Below, one piece after another: positions 1-6,214 of a stretch of 10,475 nucleotides of DNA (position 1 is its first letter; each line of letters opens with the position of its first letter). Below the pieces are notes generated by a model. The model ran no database searches and was not told the origin of the DNA. It was given only the letters and a program-made list of their open reading frames with translations. The stretch is from Methanoregula sp. (GTDB lineage: Archaea > Halobacteriota > Methanomicrobia > Methanomicrobiales > Methanospirillaceae): the NCBI GenBank assembly GCA_030653335.1, contig JAURZP010000346.1:1-10475 (forward strand), given 5' to 3'. A program made the position numbers and the translations under genes.

Positions 1-1
1 G

Positions 2-1369
2 TTTTCAGAAGTGCGGGTGGTGATTGAAGAGAACTGCCCGGATTTTTTCGACCGGTTCTCTGAAATTGAAGAGACGCCCGTTGCTTCTGCTTCGATTGGA
101 CAGGTTCATCGTGCCGTTCTCAATGACGGAACCAAAGTTGCCGTGAAGATCCAGCGCCCGGGTATTGGCGAAATTATCCAGACCGATATCACGATCCTGA
201 AGTCCATGGCAGAACGGATCGAGACGGTCTTTCCAGAGACCCGGATCTATAATCCATCTGGCATGGTGGAGGACTTTGCCCACCAGATCATAAAGGAACT
301 TGATTACACCCGTGAAGCCCGCAATGTCGAGCGGATGGCCCGGAACTTCCGGGATGTCTCCGGTATACGGTTCCCAAAAATTTACTGGGAATTTACCACC
401 CCCCAACTGATAGTGATGGAATTTGTCGATGGTGTCAGGATTGATAACCCTGAAGCGATGATGGAAATGGGATTGGATCCGCATGAGATCGGGGTGCGTG
501 GATTCCATGCCTATCTCAAGATGATCTTTGAGGATGGTTTCTTCCACGGGGATCCGCATCCGGGGAATCTGTTTGTCAATGCGGATGGAAACATCGTATT
601 TCTGGATTTTGGAATTGTGGGAATCTTACGGCCAGAGAAACGGCAGAATTTTATTAACCTTCTCTTTGCACTTGTCAGCGACGACATCGAGATGATGCTT
701 CGGTCACTTGAGGGCTTTGGGATCGTCATTGCCGAAGAGGACCGCGAGGCATTACGGGACGATCTTTATATTATGATGCATGACTTTGGTGGGGGAGATG
801 AAGTCGCGCAACTGGACTTCAAACTTGTGGTAACCGAGCTCACCGAATCGATGCGCCGCTACCGGCTCAAAGTGCCCCTGAACCTGATGCTGCTCCTAAA
901 GGTCTTTATGATGGTGCTTGACATCGGCGTCCAGCTTGACCCGAAGTTCAACTTAGGAAAAGAGGTCACCCCCTACTTAACGAAACTTGCCGATACCAAC
1001 ACCTTCTCTGCCGGGTATGTCAAACGGGCATCCATGTCGCTCCTCGATGGTGTCGATGCCCTGCTGGATATGCCCCGGAATCTCAACCTGATGCTGCGGC
1101 GTTTGTCAACGGGAACATTCAAACTTGAAATTGTGGACACCGATATCCAGAAACTCCAGATGTCACTCGATAAGGCAAGCGATAAACTGATGATCGGGAT
1201 GGTTGTCGCCTCGCTTGTTGTCGGATCTTCTTTAGTTCTCCAGTCCTCTTCGTTCACCCTGCCAAAGGAGGTTTCATGGATAGCGATTCTGGGATATACC
1301 GCTGCGGTGCTGGTCGGTTTCTATGCCATCTACCATGTCATTTTCTTGAAATTCCGTATGGAACGGTAA
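2..1369 (+). CDS. ABC1/ADCK/UbiB-family atypical protein kinase, 5'-truncated
   Basis: C-terminal ~456 residues of an ABC1/UbiB-family kinase-like ATPase. The frame is open to base 2 with no stop, and full members are about 550 aa, so roughly 100 residues including the KxGQ motif lie outside the window. The GTG at base 11 is probably an internal Val codon. Numbering from it: alanine/serine-rich loop PVASASIGQVHRA (~23-35) in place of a normal glycine loop, VAVKIQRPG with ATP-site Lys46, ExD motif E96-L-D98, catalytic HGDPHPGN (179-186), and DFG 199-201. Two hydrophobic segments near ~393-415 and ~425-448 give a C-terminal membrane anchor, as in UbiB/ADCK3. Bacterial and mitochondrial members support ubiquinone synthesis or lipid handling. 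Methanogens lack ubiquinone, so the role here is unknown; an isoprenoid or membrane-lipid role is only a guess. It ends 8 bp from a convergent gene. Confidence 0.93.
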   Translation, partial: FSEVRVVIEENCPDFFDRFSEIEETPVASASIGQVHRAVLNDGTKVAVKIQRPGIGEIIQTDITILKSMAERIETVFPETRIYNPSGMVEDFAHQIIKELDYTREARNVERMARNFRDVSGIRFPKIYWEFTTPQLIVMEFVDGVRIDNPEAMMEMGLDPHEIGVRGFHAYLKMIFEDGFFHGDPHPGNLFVNADGNIVFLDFGIVGILRPEKRQNFINLLFALVSDDIEMMLRSLEGFGIVIAEEDREALRDDLYIMMHDFGGGDEVAQLDFKLVVTELTESMRRYRLKVPLNLMLLLKVFMMVLDIGVQLDPKFNLGKEVTPYLTKLADTNTFSAGYVKRASMSLLDGVDALLDMPRNLNLMLRRLSTGTFKLEIVDTDIQKLQMSLDKASDKLMIGMVVASLVVGSSLVLQSSSFTLPKEVSWIAILGYTAAVLVGFYAIYHVIFLKFRMER

Positions 1370-1391
1370 CCTTCCGGTTACTTTTCCTTTT
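1366..1391 (+). terminator. Hairpin plus T-rich tract between convergent genes
   Basis: GTAACC (1366-1371), loop TTCC, GGTTAC (1376-1381) is a perfect 6-bp stem followed by TTTTCCTTTT (1382-1391). On the plus strand it fits a terminator for the UbiB-family gene. The plus-strand TAA stop (1367-1369) and the minus-strand TAA stop of the glycosylase (1380-1378) lie in opposite arms of the stem. Archaeal termination depends mainly on the U-tract, so the stem may be incidental. Confidence 0.5.
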
Positions 1392-1905
1392 CGCTGTCTG
1401 ACCGTACAATCTTCCAGACCGTCACTTTTTCTGCAAGGGTATACCGGGTGTTTGCCGGGCTTGTTGATGGCAGAATATGGTTCTCGATATTGAGTGCCAA
1501 ATTCATCCGGTGGAAGTACCGGCCGGCGGTGGTCCCGTTGAGCACGATGAGCCGCACGGTTGGGTGAGCGGTGAGAAAACCGCTGATATCATTGAAGACC
1601 GGCTTACGGATCTCATCATCTGCACTCCCTTTCCTTGTACAGGTCTGGACCACATCCCAGAGTGCGATATGGTGCATGGTAAGGTATTTTATCCGTTCAT
1701 GGTACGGGAGACGGTGATCGATTGCGAACAGCGCATCCATGATCTTCCAGAAATGGTTCTGCGGATTGCCGTAATACTCACAGTGCCGGAGTGATTGTAT
1801 GCCAGGAAAACTGCCAAGAATGAGAACTCTGGGAGAATCACCATTGATGGGAAGAAAACCTGATGCGTTAGCAGCAGGTGAACCGGTTCTGTACTGTTCG
1901 GCCAT
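1378..1905 (-). CDS. DNA-deoxyinosine (hypoxanthine-DNA) glycosylase, UDG family 6
   Basis: 175-aa base-excision repair enzyme of the uracil-DNA glycosylase superfamily, family 6, whose characterised methanosarcinal members remove hypoxanthine (deaminated adenine) from DNA. Visible features: an N-terminal proline-containing segment (GFLPI), first catalytic motif GSFPG (31-35), YYGNPQNHFW (44-53) with candidate catalytic/base-contacting Asn, a GIALWD-like segment (HIALWDV), and the second motif LPSTSPAN (145-152). I chose the ATG at 1905. The open frame runs back to 2043, but that extension overlaps the upstream reductase gene out of frame and has no family similarity. No strong Shine-Dalgarno site is seen. 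The start lies 31 bp after the reductase stop, so co-transcription is likely; a TATAAAG within the reductase 3' end (1951-1945) could give a private promoter. Substrate is inferred from family similarity only. Confidence 0.88.
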   Translation of the reverse strand: MAEQYRTGSPAANASGFLPINGDSPRVLILGSFPGIQSLRHCEYYGNPQNHFWKIMDALFAIDHRLPYHERIKYLTMHHIALWDVVQTCTRKGSADDEIRKPVFNDISGFLTAHPTVRLIVLNGTTAGRYFHRMNLALNIENHILPSTSPANTRYTLAEKVTVWKIVRSDSEKEK

Positions 1906-1936
1906 AACTTGTTGAACCCAATAAAAAACGGAAAAA

Positions 1937-2218
1937 TCAGGGTTCTTTATAATACAGATTGCAGTGGCAGTGACCCTGCTTTGCGACTTCCTCTTTATGG
2001 AATATGCAGGGACATTCAATTGCCCGGTCCTTCTCCTCGTCACCGCTCCTGATGCGGCAGGGGCAGTAGGGGCGGCCGAACTTTGTCTTATTGCGCACCA
2101 GTCCCCTGATCACGGTCATGAGCTGCTTTTCATCAGTGTTTAGTGTCCAGCCGTGTTTATGCGCATAGCCTTTTGCCCATTTGAGCATATCAGCCTGATC
2201 TGCATTTTCTTCTGTCAT
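1937..2218 (-). CDS. Ferredoxin:thioredoxin/disulfide reductase catalytic subunit-like protein
   Basis: 93-aa iron-sulfur protein of the FTR catalytic (beta) chain family, which passes electrons from reduced ferredoxin through a [4Fe-4S] cluster to a protein disulfide. Three CxC pairs are visible: C52-P-C54, C69-P-C71 and C84-H-C86, the CPC...CPC...CHC pattern of plant FTR. By analogy C52, C69, C71 and C84 bind the cluster, and C54-C86 forms the redox disulfide. No fused rubredoxin domain is present, unlike the ferredoxin:disulfide reductase studied in Methanosarcina. It lies 69 bp after purC and 31 bp before the glycosylase on the same strand. The leader has no clear Shine-Dalgarno site; weak TATA-like sequence at 2260-2243 (minus) could start a short-leader transcript. 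Likely partners are thioredoxin- or glutaredoxin-like proteins encoded elsewhere. Confidence 0.9.
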   Translation of the reverse strand: MTEENADQADMLKWAKGYAHKHGWTLNTDEKQLMTVIRGLVRNKTKFGRPYCPCRIRSGDEEKDRAIECPCIFHKEEVAKQGHCHCNLYYKEP

Positions 2219-2287
2219 GGTATCTGACCCACTTTTATCCTGTATCGATAGATTATGTATTCGAGACGTTAGTCTTTGCGCTCAACT

Positions 2288-3007
2288 TCATCGCTTCTTT
2301 GCGGATTTTGTGATTCGCTGTGCCACCCGGTTGTAGGTGGCCATCACATCGCCTTTTTCGAAACGATAAACATCCTTGTCCAGTGATTCCCCGCTCTTTT
2401 TGTCCCAGAGTCGCATTGAGTCCATGCTGATCTCATCGCCAAGGCAGATGGATTTTCCCTGCCGTCCGAACTCGATCTTGAAGTCCACGAGGGTGATGCC
2501 CTGCGCCGCGAGAAGTGCAAAGAGGAGCTGGTTTATCTTTAAGGCGACCTTTTTGATCTTTTTGAGTTCTGCCGGTGAGGCGAGTTTGAGCGCTACGATA
2601 AGATCGTCATTGAGCATCGGGTCATGCCGTGCATCATCCTTAAAATCGATCACGATAACCGGAGGATCGAGTTTTGTCCCTTCTTTGAACGGGTAATTTC
2701 GTACAATCGAGCCGGCAGCAACATTGCGCACAATCACTTCGAGCGGGATCATCTCGAGTTCGCGCACTACCATGTGGCGGGGATCGATCATACTGACAAA
2801 ATGGGTTTTCACGCCATTTTTCATAAGGTATTCAAAGAGGAATGCCGAGACTTCTGCATTATAACTCCCCTTGTTCATGAGCACATCTTTCTTTCCGCCA
2901 TCAAATGCGGTGATATCATCGCGGAACTCAACAATGAGTTTCCGATCCACATCGGTATGATATACCGATTTTGCCTTGCCGGCGTACAGGAGTTTTTTCT
3001 GCTTCAC
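2288..3007 (-). CDS. purC: Phosphoribosylaminoimidazole-succinocarboxamide (SAICAR) synthase
   Basis: 239-aa cytosolic purine-pathway enzyme joining CAIR and aspartate with ATP hydrolysis to make SAICAR. Length is typical. Motifs in order: YAGKAKSVY (8-16, nucleotide loop), DDITAFDGGKKD (30-41), VIVRNVAAGS (91-100), LVDFKIEFG (173-181), and GDEISMDSMRLWD (190-202), which usually reads DEISPD, so Met replaces Pro here. The start is GTG, overlapping the cofG stop as GTGA. A strong AAAGGAG Shine-Dalgarno site (3023-3017) sits 9 nt upstream, supporting this start and translation coupled to cofG. The pairing of a purine gene with cofG is context only: FO synthesis draws on a riboflavin-pathway intermediate made from GTP. 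Confidence 0.97.
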   Translation of the reverse strand: MKQKKLLYAGKAKSVYHTDVDRKLIVEFRDDITAFDGGKKDVLMNKGSYNAEVSAFLFEYLMKNGVKTHFVSMIDPRHMVVRELEMIPLEVIVRNVAAGSIVRNYPFKEGTKLDPPVIVIDFKDDARHDPMLNDDLIVALKLASPAELKKIKKVALKINQLLFALLAAQGITLVDFKIEFGRQGKSICLGDEISMDSMRLWDKKSGESLDKDVYRFEKGDVMATYNRVAQRITKSAKKR

Positions 3008-3993
3008 GATCCACTGCTCCTTTGCTTAACTGTTTGTGCGAGCCGGTTTATTAGGGGTTGCAAATCAGGGGGGTACCAGCCCCGCTCAATATACTGCGGG
3101 TAGATGCAGAGCCGTTCTTTTAATTTTGCTTCACCGGCAATGATTTTGAGTTCTTCGAACGCAGGCCACGGGTGTTCTGGATTCACGTAATCGATGGTGA
3201 GCGGTGAGACGCCCCCGAGATCGTCCACCCCGCAAGGGATGAGTGAAGTGGCATCGATAAGGTTTGGGGGTATCTGGATTGCGATGTCACCGGGCAGGAT
3301 GTCGCGCGCCATACGGATTATTTTACAAATTTCCTCTGTAGTGGGGATTGGCTGACCTGCCATGGGGGTGCCCGGTTTGGGGCAGAAGTTCTGGATGATG
3401 CACTCCTGTATGTGCTTATACTTCCGGTGAATATTACGGATTGCGCAGAGCGACTCCTCCCGGTCTGCCATTGTTTCACCAATACCGAGAAGCAGGCCGG
3501 TAGTGAATGGGATTTTGAGTTTACCGGCATCTTCCATCATCGCAAGCCTGACTTCCGGTTCCTTTCCTTTTGAGTTTGCGTGAGCCGGGATCCGTGCGGT
3601 GGTCTCAAGCATCAGTCCCATGCTGGCATTGACTGTACGCAGGTGCTCCATCTCATCAAACGTGAGTATGCCTGCGTTTGTGTGCGGCAGAACCCCGTAT
3701 TCGATGCTCTTTTTGCACATCGCCTCACAGTAATTAAGAATGGTGGTATAGCCAAGTGGTTTGAGATATCTCTTAAACCCGGATTCCTCTTCCGGGTGCT
3801 CACCGAAGGTAAAAAGAGCTTCAGTGCATCCCATGGCCGCACCATGCCTTAGTGTAGTTTCGACTTCATCTTGTGCCATCAGGCATCCCTCCTTAACCGG
3901 AGTCCTGAAACTACAGTACCCGCACCGGTTCCGGCAAACGGTAGTAAGCGGTAAAAAAACATTTTTTGAGAAGGTGATGACCCGGTGCTGCAT
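3004..3993 (-). CDS. cofG: 7,8-didemethyl-8-hydroxy-5-deazariboflavin (FO) synthase subunit CofG
   Basis: Radical-SAM half of FO synthase, which with CofH builds the deazaflavin ring of coenzyme F420 from tyrosine and 5-amino-6-ribitylaminouracil. Numbering from a TTG two codons further up, the cluster motif is C22-RNR-C26-GY-C29 (CxxxCxxC). Other family signatures are FTFGEHPEE, the ETTARIPAH region, a GLLLGIGET stretch (SAM-binding GIGE-type motif), QNFCPKPGTPM, and a C-terminal PEHPWP segment. I chose the ATG at 3993 (329 aa); the TTG at 3999 would add two residues and cannot be excluded. The length suits a stand-alone CofG rather than the fused FbiC form, so cofH must be elsewhere. It leads the minus-strand set and overlaps purC by 4 bp. 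A TATA-like TTATTAAAG lies close upstream. Confidence 0.96.
   Translation of the reverse strand: MQHRVITFSKNVFLPLTTVCRNRCGYCSFRTPVKEGCLMAQDEVETTLRHGAAMGCTEALFTFGEHPEEESGFKRYLKPLGYTTILNYCEAMCKKSIEYGVLPHTNAGILTFDEMEHLRTVNASMGLMLETTARIPAHANSKGKEPEVRLAMMEDAGKLKIPFTTGLLLGIGETMADREESLCAIRNIHRKYKHIQECIIQNFCPKPGTPMAGQPIPTTEEICKIIRMARDILPGDIAIQIPPNLIDATSLIPCGVDDLGGVSPLTIDYVNPEHPWPAFEELKIIAGEAKLKERLCIYPQYIERGWYPPDLQPLINRLAQTVKQRSSGS
3017..3023 (-). promoter_or_regulatory. Ribosome binding site of purC
   Basis: AAAGGAG on the minus strand, inside the 3' end of cofG, 9 nt before the GTG start of purC. It is one of three clear Shine-Dalgarno sites in the window and fixes the non-ATG start. Confidence 0.75.
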
Positions 3994-4073
3994 AATCAAA
4001 GTTCTCTTTAATAACTATTGAACGTTAATGTCTTGAATTGATAACAAGGGCAGTTAAAAAACAGAAATGGGAA

Positions 4074-4083
4074 GCATAAATTA
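4074..4083 (+). promoter_or_regulatory. Candidate TATA box for the histidine kinase gene
   Basis: GCATAAATTA, preceded by purine-rich AGAAATGGGAA, is the best TATA/BRE-like element in the 157-bp divergent gap. Archaeal transcription usually starts about 26 bp downstream of the box, near 4105, leaving a ~45-nt leader. Position and composition only. Confidence 0.35.
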
Positions 4084-4101
4084 CTGGTGAGTGCATAGTT
4101 G

Positions 4102-4140
4102 ACAATCATTGTAAAACAGACAATGTGCAATCAACATTGT
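4102..4140. promoter_or_regulatory. Paired inverted repeats (ACAAT/ATTGT), candidate operator
   Basis: Two dyads lie side by side just before the kinase gene: ACAAT-C-ATTGT (4102-4112), and ACAATGT (4120-4126) with ACATTGT (4134-4140) separated by 7 nt. All four half-sites share the core ACAAT/ATTGT. The first dyad falls at the predicted transcription start, where an archaeal repressor would block RNA polymerase. The regulator is unknown. Confidence 0.45.
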
Positions 4141-4150
4141 TGGAGCAGGG

Positions 4151-4921
4151 ATGTCAAAACAAGATAACCAATCTGGTGAGACCAGAAATGCGGCTGAATG
4201 TGATAGCGGAATAAGCTCTCCGGATGAACCGACACGGGCCGATCTGAAAAACTCACTGGATTTTGCGTTAAAGAAACTTCAGATTGTCGGTAGTGTAACC
4301 CGGCATGATGTGCTCAACCAGCTGACAGCGGTTGTCGGGTATACCGAACTGCTGGAGATGATGGTTAAAGACCCTAAGCAACTCTCTTATATTGAAAAGG
4401 AGAAGCAGGCGCTCGATAAGATCCGGCGCCAGTTTAAATTTGCCAAGGATTACCAGAATATTGGTACGGAACCCCCCTGCTGGCAGATGTTGAAGAATGT
4501 GATACACCATGCAATGGAGGATGCGGATTTACAAGCGATCCGGGTTACTGATCTTACCGGTGGCGCATCGGTATATGCCGACCCCCTCTTTGAAAAAGTC
4601 TTCTCAAACCTGTTCGAAAACACCCATCATCACAGCGGTGCTGCAACAGAGATCCGAATATCTCTGAGCCGCAACGATAACTCCATTGTGCTGGTTTTAG
4701 AAGATAATGGAATGGGCATTCCAGTGGAAAACAAGAACAAGGTGTTCGAGCGCGGCTATGGAAAAGGAACCGGCTGGGGATTATTCCTTGTCATGGAGAT
4801 CCTTATGTTCACCGGTATGACAATAAAAGAGACCGGAGAGCCAGGAAAAGGGAGCCGGTTCGAGATTCTTATACCGCGAGACCATTTCCGGGAAGGGGTG
4901 GAACCGAAGGTAGTCGGATAG
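4151..4921 (+). CDS. Compact sensor-less histidine kinase
   Basis: 256-aa soluble histidine kinase, 771 bp from an ATG with GGAG (4142-4145) 5 nt upstream. Residues 1-30 are polar and probably disordered. The phospho-acceptor helix is TRHDVLNQLTAVVGY (50-64) with H52 in the H-D-x-x-N-x-L form common in methanogen kinases. The ATPase domain shows the N box FSNLFENTHH (N153, N157), G1 box LEDNGMGIP (D185, G187, G189), F box VFERGYG (198-204), and G2 box GKGTGWGLFL (204-213). No transmembrane helix, PAS, GAF or receiver domain is present, so signal input must come through a partner or the short N-terminus. No response regulator is adjacent, so it is an orphan. It ends 30 bp from a convergent gene. 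The paired dyads upstream suggest regulated expression. Confidence 0.92.
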   Translation: MSKQDNQSGETRNAAECDSGISSPDEPTRADLKNSLDFALKKLQIVGSVTRHDVLNQLTAVVGYTELLEMMVKDPKQLSYIEKEKQALDKIRRQFKFAKDYQNIGTEPPCWQMLKNVIHHAMEDADLQAIRVTDLTGGASVYADPLFEKVFSNLFENTHHHSGAATEIRISLSRNDNSIVLVLEDNGMGIPVENKNKVFERGYGKGTGWGLFLVMEILMFTGMTIKETGEPGKGSRFEILIPRDHFREGVEPKVVG

Positions 4922-4935
4922 AGACCAACAAGGAT

Positions 4936-4940
4936 AAAAA
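4936..4940 (-). terminator. Short U-tract after the effector-binding gene
   Basis: Five T on the minus strand, 12-16 nt past the TAA at 4954-4952, in the 30-bp convergent gap. A short U-tract can end archaeal transcription, but a run of five is weak evidence. No matching T-run follows the plus-strand kinase gene. Confidence 0.3.
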
Positions 4941-4951
4941 GGGTAAGTGAA

Positions 4952-5449
4952 TTATCGCATCTTATCGATCTCTTCTGCATTCACGGCTACGTATACATCG
5001 ATCTCCTTATTCTCAGGCCGCGTGAACCGGGCATCGTACCATTCAAAATCGCAGGTATAGGTGCGGGGAAGGTTTGTACCCCAGACGGACATCCAGACCG
5101 CAAGGAGCGCATCCGGCATGGGCCCGGCTGCTTTAAAGACCGCGTAGGTCTGGGCAGGAATCCTTGTAACTGCGAGCCCCGCAGGAATCGTGTCTGCCTT
5201 TGTCACTTCACTTCCGATTATATAGGAATATTCCCCGGTCCAGTCACTCTCGTATTCAGAGTATACGGCAAACATTGCCGGAGTCTTTGAGCGGTTGGTG
5301 ATCTTTGACGCCATATTTTGTGCAAGAAATTCCTGCCAGCATGCAGGAATATCGGCAACACTCCGGCCATCCGCGTTTGAGGTCCGGCGTTTGATGCCCA
5401 TCACAATCCTTGCGGGCATCTGCTTGACTGTAAATTCAGGATTATCCAT
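4952..5449 (-). CDS. GyrI-like / AraC effector-binding domain protein
   Basis: 165-aa single-domain protein of the GyrI-like (AraC effector-binding, SOUL-like beta-alpha fold) family. Family hallmarks in order: VKQMPARIVMGI near the N-terminus, DIPACWQEF (33-41), AMFAVYSEYESDWTGEYSYIIGSEV (58-82), AGLAVTRIPAQTYAVFKAAGP (90-110), an alpha segment with VWMSVWGTNLP, and the end motif DFEWYDARF...EIDVYVAV with Glu136 near the ligand pocket. There is no DNA-binding or membrane segment, so it is a stand-alone ligand-binding protein, not an AraC regulator. Such proteins bind or hydrolyse small cationic or aromatic compounds or act as partners of other regulators; the ligand here is unknown. It diverges from cofC across a shared promoter region. 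The start has no clear Shine-Dalgarno site. Confidence 0.87.
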   Translation of the reverse strand: MDNPEFTVKQMPARIVMGIKRRTSNADGRSVADIPACWQEFLAQNMASKITNRSKTPAMFAVYSEYESDWTGEYSYIIGSEVTKADTIPAGLAVTRIPAQTYAVFKAAGPMPDALLAVWMSVWGTNLPRTYTCDFEWYDARFTRPENKEIDVYVAVNAEEIDKMR

Positions 5450-5503
5450 TCCGGAATTATCGGCAGCAGGGTTGTTAAACCTGCGGGATTTCGCATACCC
5501 TGT

Positions 5504-5530
5504 AAAAAAAGTATATCAGCATCTTTTTTT
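5504..5530. promoter_or_regulatory. Symmetric bidirectional promoter between the effector-binding gene and cofC
   Basis: AAAAAAAG (5504-5511) and CTTTTTTT (5523-5530) form a perfect 8-bp inverted repeat around TATATCAGCAT. Read either way, an A-rich BRE-like stretch precedes a TATA-like core (TATATCA plus, GATATAC minus). The core is about 43 bp from the cofC ATG and about 66 bp from the opposite ATG, allowing a short leader for cofC and a longer one for the other gene. It is the only strong TATA/BRE candidate in the 107-bp gap. Confidence 0.55.
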
Positions 5531-5556
5531 CCACTCCCCGCATACAGCGTTATGCA

Positions 5557-6183
5557 ATGTGCCCGCACGCTCTAATCCCGTATAAACCCATCAACTCAAA
5601 GACACGTCTGTCCTGTATTCTCGACCAGACAGAACGCGAAGCTTTTGCCCGTGCCATGCTGCAGGACGTCATCACTACCACCATTGATTCCCTCTGCACA
5701 CCCGTTATTGTCTGCACCGAGCTCTATGACAGCGAGGATGTCCAGATCACGATAAAAGATGCCGACCTCAGTACTGCCCTCAATCAGATCCTTCCGGATT
5801 GTGCAGGGCCGCTCCTTATCCTCATGGCGGATCTCCCCCTTGCAGATCGCGCATCCCTCCAGCGGGTCACTTCTACAACGAGTGATATGGCGATAGTGCC
5901 CGGACGTGGCGGGGGTACGAATGTGATCTTTATTAAGGACACCAGACGGTTCCATGTCGATTACTATGGCATGAGTTTTTTAAAGCACATGAAGATTGCA
6001 GCGGATGAAGGACTATCATGCGAAGTGATCGACTCGTTCCGGCTCCACACGGACATTGATGAGAAAGAGGATCTCGTAGAACTGCTGATCCATGGTACCG
6101 GCAAGAGCAGAGCATATCTTGAAGGACTTGGTATCTCGTTAGTTGTTGAAAATGGCCGGGTCGGGGTGGAGCGAAAGCGATAG
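5557..6183 (+). CDS. cofC: 2-phospho-L-lactate (or phosphoenolpyruvate) guanylyltransferase CofC
   Basis: 208-aa nucleotidyltransferase of F420 synthesis. It activates 2-phospho-L-lactate (phosphoenolpyruvate in some lineages) with GTP, giving the intermediate that CofD joins to FO. Signatures: IPYKPINSKTRLS (7-19, nucleotide-binding N-terminus), LLILMADLPLAD (86-97) with the metal-binding Asp of MADLPL, IVPGRGGGTNVIF (113-125), YGMSFLKHMKIA (137-148), and TDIDEKEDLVELL (165-177) with conserved acidic residues. The ATG at 5557 puts the IPYKP strand at residue 7, normal for the family, and no Shine-Dalgarno site is visible. cofG lies about 1.6 kb away on the other strand, so two F420 genes are neighbours but not co-transcribed. 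It is followed closely by rnc. Confidence 0.95.
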   Translation: MCPHALIPYKPINSKTRLSCILDQTEREAFARAMLQDVITTTIDSLCTPVIVCTELYDSEDVQITIKDADLSTALNQILPDCAGPLLILMADLPLADRASLQRVTSTTSDMAIVPGRGGGTNVIFIKDTRRFHVDYYGMSFLKHMKIAADEGLSCEVIDSFRLHTDIDEKEDLVELLIHGTGKSRAYLEGLGISLVVENGRVGVERKR

Positions 6184-6214
6184 TTTTATCCTACTGTCTG
6201 GAAATTATCATGGT

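Noticed and set aside
5..559. 184-codon open frame on the minus strand
   Set aside because: Antisense to the clear UbiB-family kinase; the translation shows no domain motif.
1906..2043. 46-residue N-terminal extension of the deoxyinosine glycosylase frame
   Set aside because: It overlaps the six-cysteine reductase gene in another frame and shows no family similarity; ATG 1905 gives the usual length.
2273..2303. 8-bp direct repeat TCTTTGCG around the purC stop
   Set aside because: Many 8-mers repeat by chance at this distance, and nothing else marks it as functional.
2624..3103. 159-codon open frame on the plus strand
   Set aside because: Antisense to purC and the cofG end, both of which have full family motifs.
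5596..5955. 119-codon minus-strand open frame
   Set aside because: Shadow of cofC; the plus strand has all the guanylyltransferase motifs.
6143..6214. Upstream TTG/ATG starts for RNase III
   Set aside because: They overlap the cofC 3' end and add 24 or 22 residues without RNase III similarity. Overlap coupling is not impossible, so this is a preference, not proof.
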